Below, piece after piece: positions 17,563 through 25,774 of a DNA stretch of 64,000 bases. The DNA is from Cesiribacteraceae bacterium YIM B00369 (GTDB lineage: Bacteria; Bacteroidota; Bacteroidia; Cytophagales; Cyclobacteriaceae): the NCBI GenBank assembly GCA_017948555.1, contig JAFMYY010000017.1:1-64000 (forward strand). The letters run 5' to 3'. The position numbers and the translations under genes are program-made. Within the stretch, counting starts at the first letter, position 1; every line of letters begins with the position of its first letter. Below the pieces are notes generated by a model. The model did not search any database, was not told where the DNA came from, and worked only from the letters and a program-made list of their open reading frames with translations.

Positions 17563-17601
17563 AGCATAAAAAAAGCCCTCAGAACTTAATCTAAGGGCTT
17601 T
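17563..17601 (-). terminator. Intrinsic terminator of the tRNA-Asp array
   Basis: aaagccct (17572-17579) pairs with agggcttt (17594-17601). Read on the minus strand, the hairpin is followed by a T-run. It lies just 3' of the last tRNA. Confidence 0.75.
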
Positions 17602-17605
17602 AAAG

Positions 17606-17679
17606 CGGAACGGACGGGACTCGAACCCGCGACCCCCTGCGTGACAGGCAGGTATTCTAACCAACTGAACTACCGCTCC
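17606..17679 (-). tRNA. tRNA-Asp(GTC), copy 1 (3'-most in transcript)
   Basis: A 74-nt cloverleaf. Acceptor ggagcgg pairs with ccgttcc (one G-T), the anticodon stem is cctgc/gcagg with loop ctgtcac (GTC), and the T arm is gcggg-ttcgagt-cccgt. CCA is not encoded. Confidence 0.95.
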
Positions 17680-17709
17680 AGGCTTTTAATTTATTTCAAT
17701 ACTTGTTGG

Positions 17710-17783
17710 CGGAACGGACGGGACTCGAACCCGCGACCCCCTGCGTGACAGGCAGGTATTCTAACCAACTGAACTACCGCTCC
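17710..17783 (-). tRNA. tRNA-Asp(GTC), copy 2
   Basis: Identical in all 74 positions to copy 1, in the same orientation, and separated from it by a 30-bp spacer. Confidence 0.95.
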
Positions 17784-17813
17784 AGGCTTTTAATTTATTT
17801 CAATACTTGTTGG

Positions 17814-17887
17814 CGGAACGGACGGGACTCGAACCCGCGACCCCCTGCGTGACAGGCAGGTATTCTAACCAACTGAACTACCGCTCC
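17814..17887 (-). tRNA. tRNA-Asp(GTC), copy 3
   Basis: Identical to the other copies and probably cotranscribed with them. Confidence 0.95.
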
Positions 17888-17917
17888 AGGCTTTTAATTT
17901 ATTTCAATACTTGTTGG

Positions 17918-17991
17918 CGGAACGGACGGGACTCGAACCCGCGACCCCCTGCGTGACAGGCAGGTATTCTAACCAACTGAACTACCGCTCC
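17918..17991 (-). tRNA. tRNA-Asp(GTC), copy 4 (promoter-proximal)
   Basis: Identical to the other copies. It is nearest the promoter at 18029-18059, and its 5' flank differs from the repeated spacer. Confidence 0.95.
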
Positions 17992-18028
17992 TTTTCTTTT
18001 TCCCTCTACTCTTTCGTTTAAGGTGATG

Positions 18029-18059
18029 CAAAAGTATGCGCATTAAATGTACTTTGCAA
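18029..18059 (-). promoter_or_regulatory. Promoter of the tRNA-Asp array
   Basis: On the minus strand TTG (18057-18059) and TACTTTTG (18029-18036) are separated by 20 bp. This is a textbook Bacteroidetes -33/-7 pair, about 38 bp upstream of the first tRNA. Confidence 0.7.
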
Positions 18060-18223
18060 CCTATTCAGTAAATATTTTTCAATGAAATTTGTAATTGACT
18101 GTAAATCAAAGAAAAAAAAATCAAGGCGTAAATAATTGTATTATAAATCGTGTATTCTCACACAATTTGATAATTTTACGGACTATTAGTTAATATTTCC
18201 GTCCAAAAAAACATTAAGGAACA

Positions 18224-19171
18224 ATGCTTTTGGAATTTGAGAAACCCATAGCGGACCTTGAAGCAAAGCTTAAAGACATGAAGGAACTTGCTCAGGAGAG
18301 TAATGTTGATGTCAGCGATGCAGTCAGGTCATTAGAAGAGAGAATTAAGCTCCTTAAGGAAGATACGTTTAAGCACCTTACCCGTTGGCAGAGGGTTCAG
18401 TTATCGCGGCATGCAGACAGGCCTTATGCCCTTGATTATATTTATAGTATCACCGATGAGTTTATCGAGTTGCATGGCGACCGGAATTTTGGTGATGACA
18501 AAGCAATGGTAGGCGGCTTTGGTCTTGTGGATGGACAGTCTTATATGTTCATTGGCCAGCAAAAAGGGCGTAACACCAAGCAGCGGCAGGTTAGGAACTT
18601 TGGTATGGCCAACCCTGAAGGGTATAGAAAGGCACTCAGGTTAATGAAACTTGCCGAAAAATTCAATAAGCCCATTGTTGTGTTTATTGACACTCCCGGT
18701 GCCTTTCCGGGCCTTGAGGCCGAAGAAAGAGGGCAGGGAGAAGCTATTGCCAGGAATATCAGGGATATGTTTATGCTGAAAGTTCCTGTAATCTGTTTCA
18801 TTATTGGAGAGGGAGCCTCAGGTGGTGCCCTTGGTATAGCCATTGGAGACAGGGTGCTGATGCTGGAAAACACCTGGTATTCGGTTATTTCACCTGAGTC
18901 ATGTTCATCCATTCTCTGGCACAGCTGGGACTATAAAGAGCAGGCTGCTGAGGCCTTGAAGCTTACTGCCCAGGACATGCTTCAATTTAACCTTGTGGAT
19001 GGTATAGTGGAAGAACCTCTTGGAGGCGCACATACTGATCCTGAGCAAATGTACAGGACCGTAAAGAAAGAAATCCAAAAGCATTTTAAAGAACTTAATG
19101 CGCTGGACCAGCAGGACAGGATTGATAAGCGGATAGATAAATTCTCTTCAATGGGAGCATATAAAGACTGA
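18224..19171 (+). CDS. accA: Acetyl-CoA carboxylase carboxyltransferase subunit alpha
   Basis: A 315-residue subunit that, with AccD, transfers carboxyl from biotin to acetyl-CoA to make malonyl-CoA, the first step of fatty-acid synthesis. The length is normal. Family signatures include an N-terminal helical segment ([16 protein letters not shown]), [38 protein letters not shown] and [14 protein letters not shown]. Transcribed alone, away from accBCD, as is common. It is divergent from the tRNA array and ends at a strong terminator. Confidence 0.95.
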   Translation: MLLEFEKPIADLEAKLKDMKELAQESNVDVSDAVRSLEERIKLLKEDTFKHLTRWQRVQLSRHADRPYALDYIYSITDEFIELHGDRNFGDDKAMVGGFGLVDGQSYMFIGQQKGRNTKQRQVRNFGMANPEGYRKALRLMKLAEKFNKPIVVFIDTPGAFPGLEAEERGQGEAIARNIRDMFMLKVPVICFIIGEGASGGALGIAIGDRVLMLENTWYSVISPESCSSILWHSWDYKEQAAEALKLTAQDMLQFNLVDGIVEEPLGGAHTDPEQMYRTVKKEIQKHFKELNALDQQDRIDKRIDKFSSMGAYKD

Positions 19172-19203
19172 AAATAAGACTGAAAATTTCTTTTTCATAT
19201 TTG

Positions 19204-19235
19204 AAAACCACATAAGATCCTTATGTGGTTTTTTT
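19204..19235 (+). terminator. Intrinsic terminator after accA
   Basis: aaaaccacataag pairs perfectly with cttatgtggtttt around a 3-nt loop. A T-run follows. Confidence 0.85.
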
Positions 19236-19263
19236 GCTATGTACTTTTTTGTAAATTAAAATT

Positions 19264-20109
19264 ATGGACTTACATATCATTAATTGCGGATTTTTTAAGC
19301 TCGACGGGGGGGCAATGTTTGGAGTAGTGCCAAAGTCACTATGGCAGCGGACAAATCCTGCCGATGAGAATAATCTTTGTACCTGGGCCACCCGCTGTCT
19401 CCTGATTGAGGACGGAAACCGACTGATCCTGATTGATAACGGGATAGGAAATAAGCAGGATGCTAAGTTTTTCAGTCACTATTACCTGCATGGAAACGAT
19501 TCATTACACGGATCTTTAAAAAAAGCCGGATTCGATCCTTCAGATGTAACTGATATGTTCCTGACGCACCTGCATTTTGACCATTGCGGAGGCGGTGTGG
19601 AATACAAAAACAGAGATAATAAAGAACCCCGGCTTGTTTTTCCAGAAGCCCGCTACTGGTCGAACCGGGAGCACTGGCAGTGGGCAACAGCGCCAAATGC
19701 AAGGGAAAAGGCCTCTTTCCTGAAAGAGAATCTCCTGCCAATGCAGGAGAGCGGTCATTTACATTTTGCAGATCCGGAGGAAGATTCTCCTTTTCCCGGA
19801 ATTGAATTATTGTATGTAAACGGCCATACCGAAAAGCAAATGCTGCCAAAGTTTACTTACAAAGGAAGAACAGTGGTATATATGGCCGATTTACTGCCTT
19901 CCACAGGGCATATACCTCTGCCTTATGTAATGGGTTATGACACCAGGCCTTTGCTTACCCTGGAGGAAAAGGAGCGTATCCTGAAGCAGGCAGCAGATGA
20001 GCACTGGGTTCTCTTCCTGGAGCATGATCCGGTAAATGAGTGTTGTACAGTTAAACATACTGAAAAAGGTGTAAGACTGGACAGTACATTTTCACTCTCC
20101 GATCTGTAG
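19264..20109 (+). CDS. MBL-fold metallo-hydrolase
   Basis: A 281-residue metallo-beta-lactamase-fold protein without a signal peptide. The zinc motif HxHxDH is complete: His102, His104, Asp106 and His107 (THLHFDHCGG). A further His lies in NGHTEKQ, and Asp in MADLLPSTGH completes the second metal site. The substrate cannot be told from sequence; relatives include lactonases and other hydrolases. The patatin gene starts three bases after this stop, so the two are an operon. A lipid- or acyl-related substrate is possible from context only. Confidence 0.8.
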   Translation: MDLHIINCGFFKLDGGAMFGVVPKSLWQRTNPADENNLCTWATRCLLIEDGNRLILIDNGIGNKQDAKFFSHYYLHGNDSLHGSLKKAGFDPSDVTDMFLTHLHFDHCGGGVEYKNRDNKEPRLVFPEARYWSNREHWQWATAPNAREKASFLKENLLPMQESGHLHFADPEEDSPFPGIELLYVNGHTEKQMLPKFTYKGRTVVYMADLLPSTGHIPLPYVMGYDTRPLLTLEEKERILKQAADEHWVLFLEHDPVNECCTVKHTEKGVRLDSTFSLSDL

Positions 20110-20111
20110 AT

Positions 20112-20867
20112 ATGGACTTGGGAATAGCTTTATCAGGAGGAGGTGTACGCTGCGCCGCTCATGCAGCAATAATTCAGGAGCTTGGCAAAGAAGGTATTGT
20201 TCCTTCGGTATATTCAGGAACCAGTGGCGGAGCACTTGTGGCGGCATTATTGGGTGCCGGAATAAAGCCATCAGGGATCATGGAGATTGTGCAAAGAACA
20301 CCGGTATTAACAGCCTTAAAACCTGCCTTTTCCCGTGGGGGACTGCTGGATATAAAAAAGACCCTGTCATTTTTTACAAAATATTTGCCGGCTACCTTTG
20401 AGGAACTGGAGTTTCCGCTAACGATAGGAACTACAAATATGAACAGCGGACAGACAGAATATTTTTCATCAGGCCCCCTGATAGAGCCCCTGCTGGCCAC
20501 CTGCTGTATGCCGGTAATATTCAAACCTGTAAGCATTAACGGGCAGTTATATGTTGATGGCGGCTTGCTGGATAATATGCCGGCGGGGCCAATAAGGGAA
20601 TCCTGCGCCAAGGTAATAGGGGTAAACACAAACCCTGTCGGCAGGATAGATACCGGAATGAATATGAAAACACTTCTCGAAAGAACTTTTCTTTTAACAA
20701 TTAATGCCAATGTTGCGCAAAGAAAACAACTTTGCGATGTATATTTGGAGCCTGATTGCCTGAAGGGCCTAAAAGTCTTCGACTTAAAAAAAATAAACAC
20801 CATTTTTGAAAACACACGAACCTGGACCAGGCAGCAGTTGCCTGCTATAAAAGAGCAGTTGAGCTGA
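20112..20867 (+). CDS. Patatin-like phospholipase
   Basis: A 251-residue patatin-fold lipid acyl hydrolase. The oxyanion motif is GGGVRCAAH, the nucleophile Ser38 lies in GTSGG, and the catalytic Asp149 in DGG, giving the Ser-Asp dyad. No signal peptide is visible, so it is cytosolic or membrane-associated. Starting three bases after the MBL gene and followed by an acyltransferase, it belongs to a small lipid-metabolism group (inference). Confidence 0.85.
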   Translation: MDLGIALSGGGVRCAAHAAIIQELGKEGIVPSVYSGTSGGALVAALLGAGIKPSGIMEIVQRTPVLTALKPAFSRGGLLDIKKTLSFFTKYLPATFEELEFPLTIGTTNMNSGQTEYFSSGPLIEPLLATCCMPVIFKPVSINGQLYVDGGLLDNMPAGPIRESCAKVIGVNTNPVGRIDTGMNMKTLLERTFLLTINANVAQRKQLCDVYLEPDCLKGLKVFDLKKINTIFENTRTWTRQQLPAIKEQLS

Positions 20868-20884
20868 TTTTCAGCTCAACTTTG
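20857..20884 (+). terminator. Hairpin at the end of the patatin gene
   Basis: agttgagctga pairs perfectly with tcagctcaact around a 3-nt loop. The stop codon lies inside the stem and only a short T-run follows, so it may be a weak terminator. Confidence 0.45.
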
Positions 20885-20978
20885 TCACAGGAATGAGCCA
20901 TTACAGTCATATATAATAAAACAGATTAAGCTGGTTTAGTATAAGTAGAAAAACACAGAACAATAGGATTTCAATATT

Positions 20979-21614
20979 ATGTTAAAATATGTTGCCCGTT
21001 TTCTTTTTACCCTCAGCGGATGGAAGGTGCAGGGAGGTTTGCCGGCAGATGTAAAGAAGTGTGTAATGATTGCCGCTCCTCATACCAGCAACTGGGATCT
21101 TTTTTTTGCACGCACTGCCTTTTATATCCTGGGGATTCCTATTAAATATACCATCAAAAAAGAAATGATGGATTACTTCCCTTTAAACTATATGTTGAAG
21201 TGGATGGGTGCTATTCCTATTGAACGGGATAAAACCAGAGCGCATAAAATTGGGCAGGGCAGTATGGTGCATGCCATGGCAAAGCTTTTTAAAGAAAGAG
21301 AGGAGCTTGTGATAATGGTAACACCGGAAGCTACAAGGAAATTTGTACGCAAATGGAAAACAGGTTTCTATCAGGTAGCTTTAAGGGCTGGCGTTCCCAT
21401 TGCATTAGGGTATCTTGATTATGAGAAAAAACATGCAGGTATTGGTCCTGTCGTATACCCCAGTGGTGATCTGCAGGAAGATATGATGACCATACTTCGC
21501 TTTTACAATGAAATTCCCGGCAAATACCCTGAAAAAGGTGTGGTAATGGAGCGCATGGATCTTAACTACGGATCCTCAAAAAGTAATAATTCAGTATCTG
21601 ATCCTGCCGGATAA
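20979..21614 (+). CDS. PlsC-type 1-acylglycerol-3-phosphate acyltransferase family
   Basis: A 211-residue acyltransferase of the PlsC superfamily. The catalytic HxxxxD is HTSNWD (His35, Asp40), and the phosphate-binding segment is PEATRKFVRKWKTGFYQVA. The short length and the PEATR form suggest a compact subfamily rather than canonical PlsC, so the acceptor is uncertain (lysophosphatidate is the default inference). It is downstream of the patatin gene and converges with a lipid-kinase gene, which strengthens the phospholipid context. Confidence 0.8.
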   Translation: MLKYVARFLFTLSGWKVQGGLPADVKKCVMIAAPHTSNWDLFFARTAFYILGIPIKYTIKKEMMDYFPLNYMLKWMGAIPIERDKTRAHKIGQGSMVHAMAKLFKEREELVIMVTPEATRKFVRKWKTGFYQVALRAGVPIALGYLDYEKKHAGIGPVVYPSGDLQEDMMTILRFYNEIPGKYPEKGVVMERMDLNYGSSKSNNSVSDPAG

Positions 21615-21703
21615 TTTGCGTTGGTGCAGGGGCTGCCGGGGGCTAAATTGCGGGGGAGACTGTAATTGTATTGTAAATCAGGAAGATTATGGCTGAGACT
21701 GGC

Positions 21704-22606
21704 TCAGGGAACAATGATCTTTAAATTTCTGTGATTGATATTAAAGTCCACCGCTCTTACCTTTTTTGCTATTTCCCCATCGTACTGTAAGGTTCTTCTT
21801 TTAGCACAAATAACACGTGCCTGTGTGCATTTTAATATAATGCAGTAAGGAGAAAACTTGATTCTTTTGGTGAGTAGCCTCCAGAATACCATAAAGGCCT
21901 GTTTTTTTGGAAATCTCTTAATGATAATAATTTCAAATTTTCCATCTGCCCAGTTTCCATCGGGGTTAATGGTAAGGTTGCTGCCAAACTGGTTTGAATT
22001 AGCCACTGTTATCATAAATGCCTTACCTCTGAAGCTGCCGTTATCAGTATCCACTCTGTAATAGTGAGTCGAATACTTATAAAATTCTTTCAAAACAAAC
22101 TTTATATAGGTGGTGAGTCCGCGGCTGTTACTTCTGCTGAACAGCTTTACTATATGGGCATTAAAACCAATGTCTGCCAGGTGCATAAAAAAATGTTCGT
22201 TTGCCCTTAAGGTGTCGATTTCCTGAATTTGCCCATGCAACAGAGCTTCAAATGCAGCCTCCATATTATTGTGAGGGATTTTAAGGTCCTTTGCCAGGCC
22301 GTTTCCGGATCCTGCAGGTATTATGCCCAATATTTTACCCGTGCCATCCAGTAGTTCAGCCACCATATTTACGGTGCCGTCTCCTCCAACTGCAAATACA
22401 ACATCAGGGTCAAAAGCTTCTGATATGCCTTTTATATTTTCTGCATCCTCTTTGCCGGTGGTATTATATATCTGGTACTGCCATCCATAATGCAGGCTTT
22501 CCCTGTCAATAAGTTTAACGAATGTACCTTTATCGCGTTCCCCGGCTATAGGGTTAATAATAAAAAGGAATCTGTTTAATTGATCTACCCTGGTTTTGTT
22601 CTCCAT
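21704..22606 (-). CDS. Diacylglycerol/sphingosine kinase family lipid kinase
   Basis: A 300-residue YegS/DagK-type protein. The catalytic-domain motifs are FIINPIAGERDKG, FAVGGDGTVNMVAE (GGDGT nucleotide loop) and IPAGSGNGLAKDL. The C-terminal beta-sandwich holds TINPDGNWADGKFE. It probably phosphorylates a lipid alcohol such as diacylglycerol or a sphingoid base; Cytophagales can make sphingolipids, so both are open. It lies downstream of tyrS on the same strand with a hairpin between. Confidence 0.85.
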   Translation of the reverse strand: MENKTRVDQLNRFLFIINPIAGERDKGTFVKLIDRESLHYGWQYQIYNTTGKEDAENIKGISEAFDPDVVFAVGGDGTVNMVAELLDGTGKILGIIPAGSGNGLAKDLKIPHNNMEAAFEALLHGQIQEIDTLRANEHFFMHLADIGFNAHIVKLFSRSNSRGLTTYIKFVLKEFYKYSTHYYRVDTDNGSFRGKAFMITVANSNQFGSNLTINPDGNWADGKFEIIIIKRFPKKQAFMVFWRLLTKRIKFSPYCIILKCTQARVICAKRRTLQYDGEIAKKVRAVDFNINHRNLKIIVP

Positions 22607-22658
22607 AAAAAATGTGGCACTTTTTATAAGTCACCAAAATGGCTAAAAGTTAAATATC

Positions 22659-22708
22659 AAACCGGATCAGCTAACCAGGCGGGCGGGATGGTTGAGTTGA
22701 TCCGGTTT
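22659..22708 (-). terminator. Hairpin between tyrS and the lipid kinase
   Basis: aaaccggatca pairs with tgatccggttt, and an inner aacca/tggtt stem adds to it. On the minus strand it lies just after tyrS but has only a short T-run, so termination may be partial. Confidence 0.5.
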
Positions 22709-22745
22709 AAATATATGAAAAAAAATAAAGTTTTCCCGATACAGC

Positions 22746-24017
22746 CTAAACTACAGAGATCAGGTAATAGTTTTTCTTTCCTTTTTGTACCAATAAATAT
22801 TTCTCCTGAAGAAGGTCAAAGTCAGGTCGGTTACTGTCACTTTCCAGTTTTACCTTATTAATGCTTACGCCGCCGTTTTTAATCATCCGGCGTGCTTCAC
22901 CCTTAGATGTAAAGATCGCACCTTCTGTGGTGTCGGAAAGCAATTCAGCTACGTCCTGTGCCCCGCTTAAGGCATCCTTGCTGATGTTTACCTGTGGTAC
23001 GCCATCAAAAACCTCCAGCAGGGTTTTTTCATCAATACCTACAAGGTCTTCAAGGGTTGATTTTCCAAAAAGGATATTGCTGGCTTTTACGGCTTTTACA
23101 TATTCCTCCTCGGAGTGAACGCGGGTTGTTACCTCACGGGCAAGCTCTAGCTTAGCTTCGTTCGGGTTCGGATTGTTTTCCAGCGCTTCAATCTCTTCTC
23201 TGCTGAATAAAGTATAAACCCTTAACAGGCGCGAAAGATCCTCATCCCGCACATTCCTCCAGAACTGGTAAAACTGGTAAGGAGAGGTCATTTCAGGGTC
23301 CAGCCAAACGTTACCGGACTCCGATTTTCCGAATTTTGTGCCATCAGCCTTGGTTACAAGGGGAGCAGTAAGCGCATAAGCTTCTCCTCCTGACATGCGC
23401 CTGATCATTTCTGTTCCTGTGGTAATATTACCCCACTGGTCGGAACCGCCCATTTGCAGTTTTATTCCGTAGGTTTTATTCAGGTGGTAAAAATCATATC
23501 CCTGCAGTAACTGGTAGGAGAATTCAGTAAAAGACAAGCCTGTTTCAAGTCTTTTCTTTACAGAGTCTTTCGACATCATGTAATTTACTGTAATATGCTT
23601 TCCTGCATCCCGCAGGAAGCCGAGAAAGCTGAAATCTTTAAACCAGTCATAATTATTCAGCATTACGGCAGCATTAGGAGTACCACTGAAATCAAGGAAG
23701 CGGGAAAGCTGGTTTTTAATGCCTTTAAGATTTTTTTGAAGGGTTTCTTCATCAAGGAGATGGCGCTCATCACTTTTAAAGGAAGGATCCCCCACCATTC
23801 CTGTTGCACCTCCTACAAGTGCATAAGGTTTGTGGCCGGCCAGCTGGAAGTGCTTGAGAATCATTATAGTAGCCAGATTTCCGATGTGGAGAGAGCTTGC
23901 CGTAGGGTCAAAGCCAATATAGGCATGAGTCATTTCTTTTTGGAGTTGTTCTTCAGTGCCCGGCACCATATCATGGATCATACCTCTCCATCTTAATTCA
24001 GAAATTAAATCCTTCAT
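22746..24017 (-). CDS. tyrS: Tyrosine--tRNA ligase
   Basis: A 423-residue class I aminoacyl-tRNA synthetase of normal length. The HIGH motif is HIGN ([10 protein letters not shown]), the KMSKS equivalent is KFGKS, and the tyrosine pocket includes [22 protein letters not shown]-terminal S4-like RNA-binding domain carries [16 protein letters not shown]. It charges tRNA-Tyr in the cytosol. A TAnnTTTG-type box (TATATTTG, 24064-24071 on the minus strand) lies 46 bp upstream of the start, without a well-spaced -33. Confidence 0.95.
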   Translation of the reverse strand: MKDLISELRWRGMIHDMVPGTEEQLQKEMTHAYIGFDPTASSLHIGNLATIMILKHFQLAGHKPYALVGGATGMVGDPSFKSDERHLLDEETLQKNLKGIKNQLSRFLDFSGTPNAAVMLNNYDWFKDFSFLGFLRDAGKHITVNYMMSKDSVKKRLETGLSFTEFSYQLLQGYDFYHLNKTYGIKLQMGGSDQWGNITTGTEMIRRMSGGEAYALTAPLVTKADGTKFGKSESGNVWLDPEMTSPYQFYQFWRNVRDEDLSRLLRVYTLFSREEIEALENNPNPNEAKLELAREVTTRVHSEEEYVKAVKASNILFGKSTLEDLVGIDEKTLLEVFDGVPQVNISKDALSGAQDVAELLSDTTEGAIFTSKGEARRMIKNGGVSINKVKLESDSNRPDFDLLQEKYLLVQKGKKNYYLISVV

Positions 24018-24190
24018 GCTGTGTTTATATTTTTTGTTTTAGCTTATGTAAAAAATTAAGCAGCAAATATAAGCATTACCCCGGAAATGAGGGGTTTTCA
24101 ATATGGATTTTAATCATCCGGGTAATAGTGGCGGAGCGGGTGTTTTTAACTGTCAGGCGGGAAGGAATAAATGGGGGGCAGGATTTCCTT

Positions 24191-24231
24191 TAAAAAAAAA
24201 CAGCCCCGGAAAAGGATTTCACGGGGCTGTT
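24191..24231 (-). terminator. Intrinsic terminator of the DUF2383 gene
   Basis: cagccccg (24201-24208) pairs with cggggctg (24222-24229). Read on the minus strand a run of nine T follows. Confidence 0.8.
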
Positions 24232-24279
24232 GTAATATATGGTATTTTATCTGCTGTGTTATCAGCAACCCACCTTTTT

Positions 24280-24732
24280 TTAGTCAGCTAACTTTTCAAT
24301 TTCATTCAAACGGTTTACAGCGGCCATAATCTGGTCGTGCTGGCGCTGTACCACTTCCCTTGAGGTTGCAGGCAGGTCTGTTCTCCTGAGAGCATCCTCA
24401 TAATCTTCAAGGGCTTTTTTCTCTCCACGCACACATTCGCTTACTACCGCTTCAGTGTCCTTACCGGTAACAATGCTTTTAATATCAATCCATGCACGGT
24501 GGAGGTCGGCTTTTACTGCACTTCCTTTTTCAGGCTCACCACCTAATTTAATTATTTCTTCTTTAAGCTCATGCCCGAAGTTATACCGCTGGCCGGAGTA
24601 ATCAGTAAAAAAATCCTTCAGCAATGAATTATCAATATCTTCCGCAGCCTTTTTATATCCTTTTTCGGCATCATAGTTACGCTCCAGAAGTTCATTTAAT
24701 ACACCTGTTATTTCTTTATTTCTGTCTTCCAT
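24280..24732 (-). CDS. PA2169-family four-helix-bundle protein (DUF2383)
   Basis: A 150-residue, highly charged, all-helical protein matching the PA2169/DUF2383 family, whose fold resembles ferritin-like bundles. Signatures are LNELLERNYDAEKGYKKAAE and the CVRGEKKALEDYEDAL helix. The function of the family is unknown; members are often seen with stress genes. It has its own terminator and lies beside an MscS-type channel gene, consistent with an envelope- or osmotic-stress group (inference). Confidence 0.75.
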   Translation of the reverse strand: MEDRNKEITGVLNELLERNYDAEKGYKKAAEDIDNSLLKDFFTDYSGQRYNFGHELKEEIIKLGGEPEKGSAVKADLHRAWIDIKSIVTGKDTEAVVSECVRGEKKALEDYEDALRRTDLPATSREVVQRQHDQIMAAVNRLNEIEKLAD

Positions 24733-24827
24733 GATAATTAAATTTAAGATGAAAAAATTTATTTCTGTTGTATTTAACGGGGAAGAATAAAAGAGGTTAC
24801 CGGGGGTGCTTTAAAGATTGCTCATTT

Positions 24828-25736
24828 TTATTTATGATCAGGCAGCTTTAATTTTTCAAGGCCTGAGCGGATGTGGAGGTCCTGCTGCGGGAACGGTATT
24901 TCCACCCCATACTCCTTAAATTGCCTGAAAATTGCGAAGTAAAGATCGCTTTGTAGTACGGTTGGTCTGTTAGTATATTTAATTGTCCATACCCAAAGTT
25001 CAAAATCCAGAGAGCTGTCTCCGTATGCGATAAAAATAACGGAAGGAGCCGGGCTTTTTAAAACCCCTTCATGTTCGGAGGCTACCTTCAGCAAAATTTC
25101 CTTTATTTTTTCAGGGTCCTCATTGTAGGATACCCCGACAGGAAAGCGGAACCTGACCATCCGGTTATTATGGCTCCAGTTAATTACCTTGGTGGATATA
25201 AATTCGGAATTCGGGATAATAATGGATATGTTGTCGTTGGTGATGATTGTAGTTGCACGGGCGGCAATTTTTACCACGTCCCCGATAGATTCTCCCACCT
25301 CAACCCGGTCGCCAATCTTAATTGGCCGCTCGAATAAAATAATGATTCCTGAAATGAAATTGTTGGTAATATTCTGCAGACCAAAACCAATACCAACACC
25401 AAGGGCACCCGCCACTACTCCCAGGGCACTGAGGTCGAGGCCTGCAGACTGGAAAATAATTACAAGACCGAGAATAAGTATAACGTAGCGGACAATTGTG
25501 CCGATAGATTGCCTGATTCCTTCATTGATGTTAGCTTTTACCAGTATCCTGTTTACCAGCAGCTGCCGTGCTTTTTTTGCGAGGAACAGCAGCAGGAAAA
25601 CAGAAAGAGCCAGATAAATTATAAAATTTACACTTATCGCAGAGCTGCCTAAGTGGGCAAAGGGGGTGTTGAGAATTCCGTAAAGTTCTGAAGCAAGAAA
25701 TTTAATGTACTCCCAGACGTCATTTAATTGTTCCAT
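24828..25736 (-). CDS. Small-conductance mechanosensitive channel (MscS family)
   Basis: A 302-residue inner-membrane channel. Three transmembrane segments are visible (about 35-55, 82-102, 105-130). The pore helix is the Gly/Ala-rich ALGVVAGALGVGIGFGLQ, followed by the beta domain (FERPIKIGDRVEVGESIGDV, NSEFISTKVINW) and the C-terminal alpha/beta domain ending EIPFPQQDLHI. MscS channels release solutes under hypo-osmotic shock. It is 38 bp upstream of the queA stop codon on the same strand. Confidence 0.9.
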   Translation of the reverse strand: MEQLNDVWEYIKFLASELYGILNTPFAHLGSSAISVNFIIYLALSVFLLLFLAKKARQLLVNRILVKANINEGIRQSIGTIVRYVILILGLVIIFQSAGLDLSALGVVAGALGVGIGFGLQNITNNFISGIIILFERPIKIGDRVEVGESIGDVVKIAARATTIITNDNISIIIPNSEFISTKVINWSHNNRMVRFRFPVGVSYNEDPEKIKEILLKVASEHEGVLKSPAPSVIFIAYGDSSLDFELWVWTIKYTNRPTVLQSDLYFAIFRQFKEYGVEIPFPQQDLHIRSGLEKLKLPDHK

Positions 25737-25774
25737 ATACTTAAGATATAAAATTAAGTATAACAGAGATTGTT

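Larger units (their letters stand above)
17680..17917. repeat. 104-bp tandem unit: tRNA-Asp plus 30-bp spacer
   Basis: The three spacers between the four tRNA genes (17680-17709, 17784-17813, 17888-17917) are identical, as are the tRNA genes. The array is therefore a perfect tandem of a 104-bp unit and indicates recent amplification or ongoing homogenisation. Confidence 0.9.

Noticed and set aside
17606-17991. Regularly spaced repeats resembling a CRISPR array
   Set aside because: The repeats are complete tRNA-Asp genes with identical spacers; no cas genes.
17606-17991. tRNA array as an integration site of a genomic island
   Set aside because: No integrase, no partial tRNA copy and no foreign-looking genes on either side; flanks are housekeeping genes.
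20174-20815. 213-codon minus-strand frame
   Set aside because: Lies entirely opposite the patatin gene, whose catalytic motifs are intact; a shadow.
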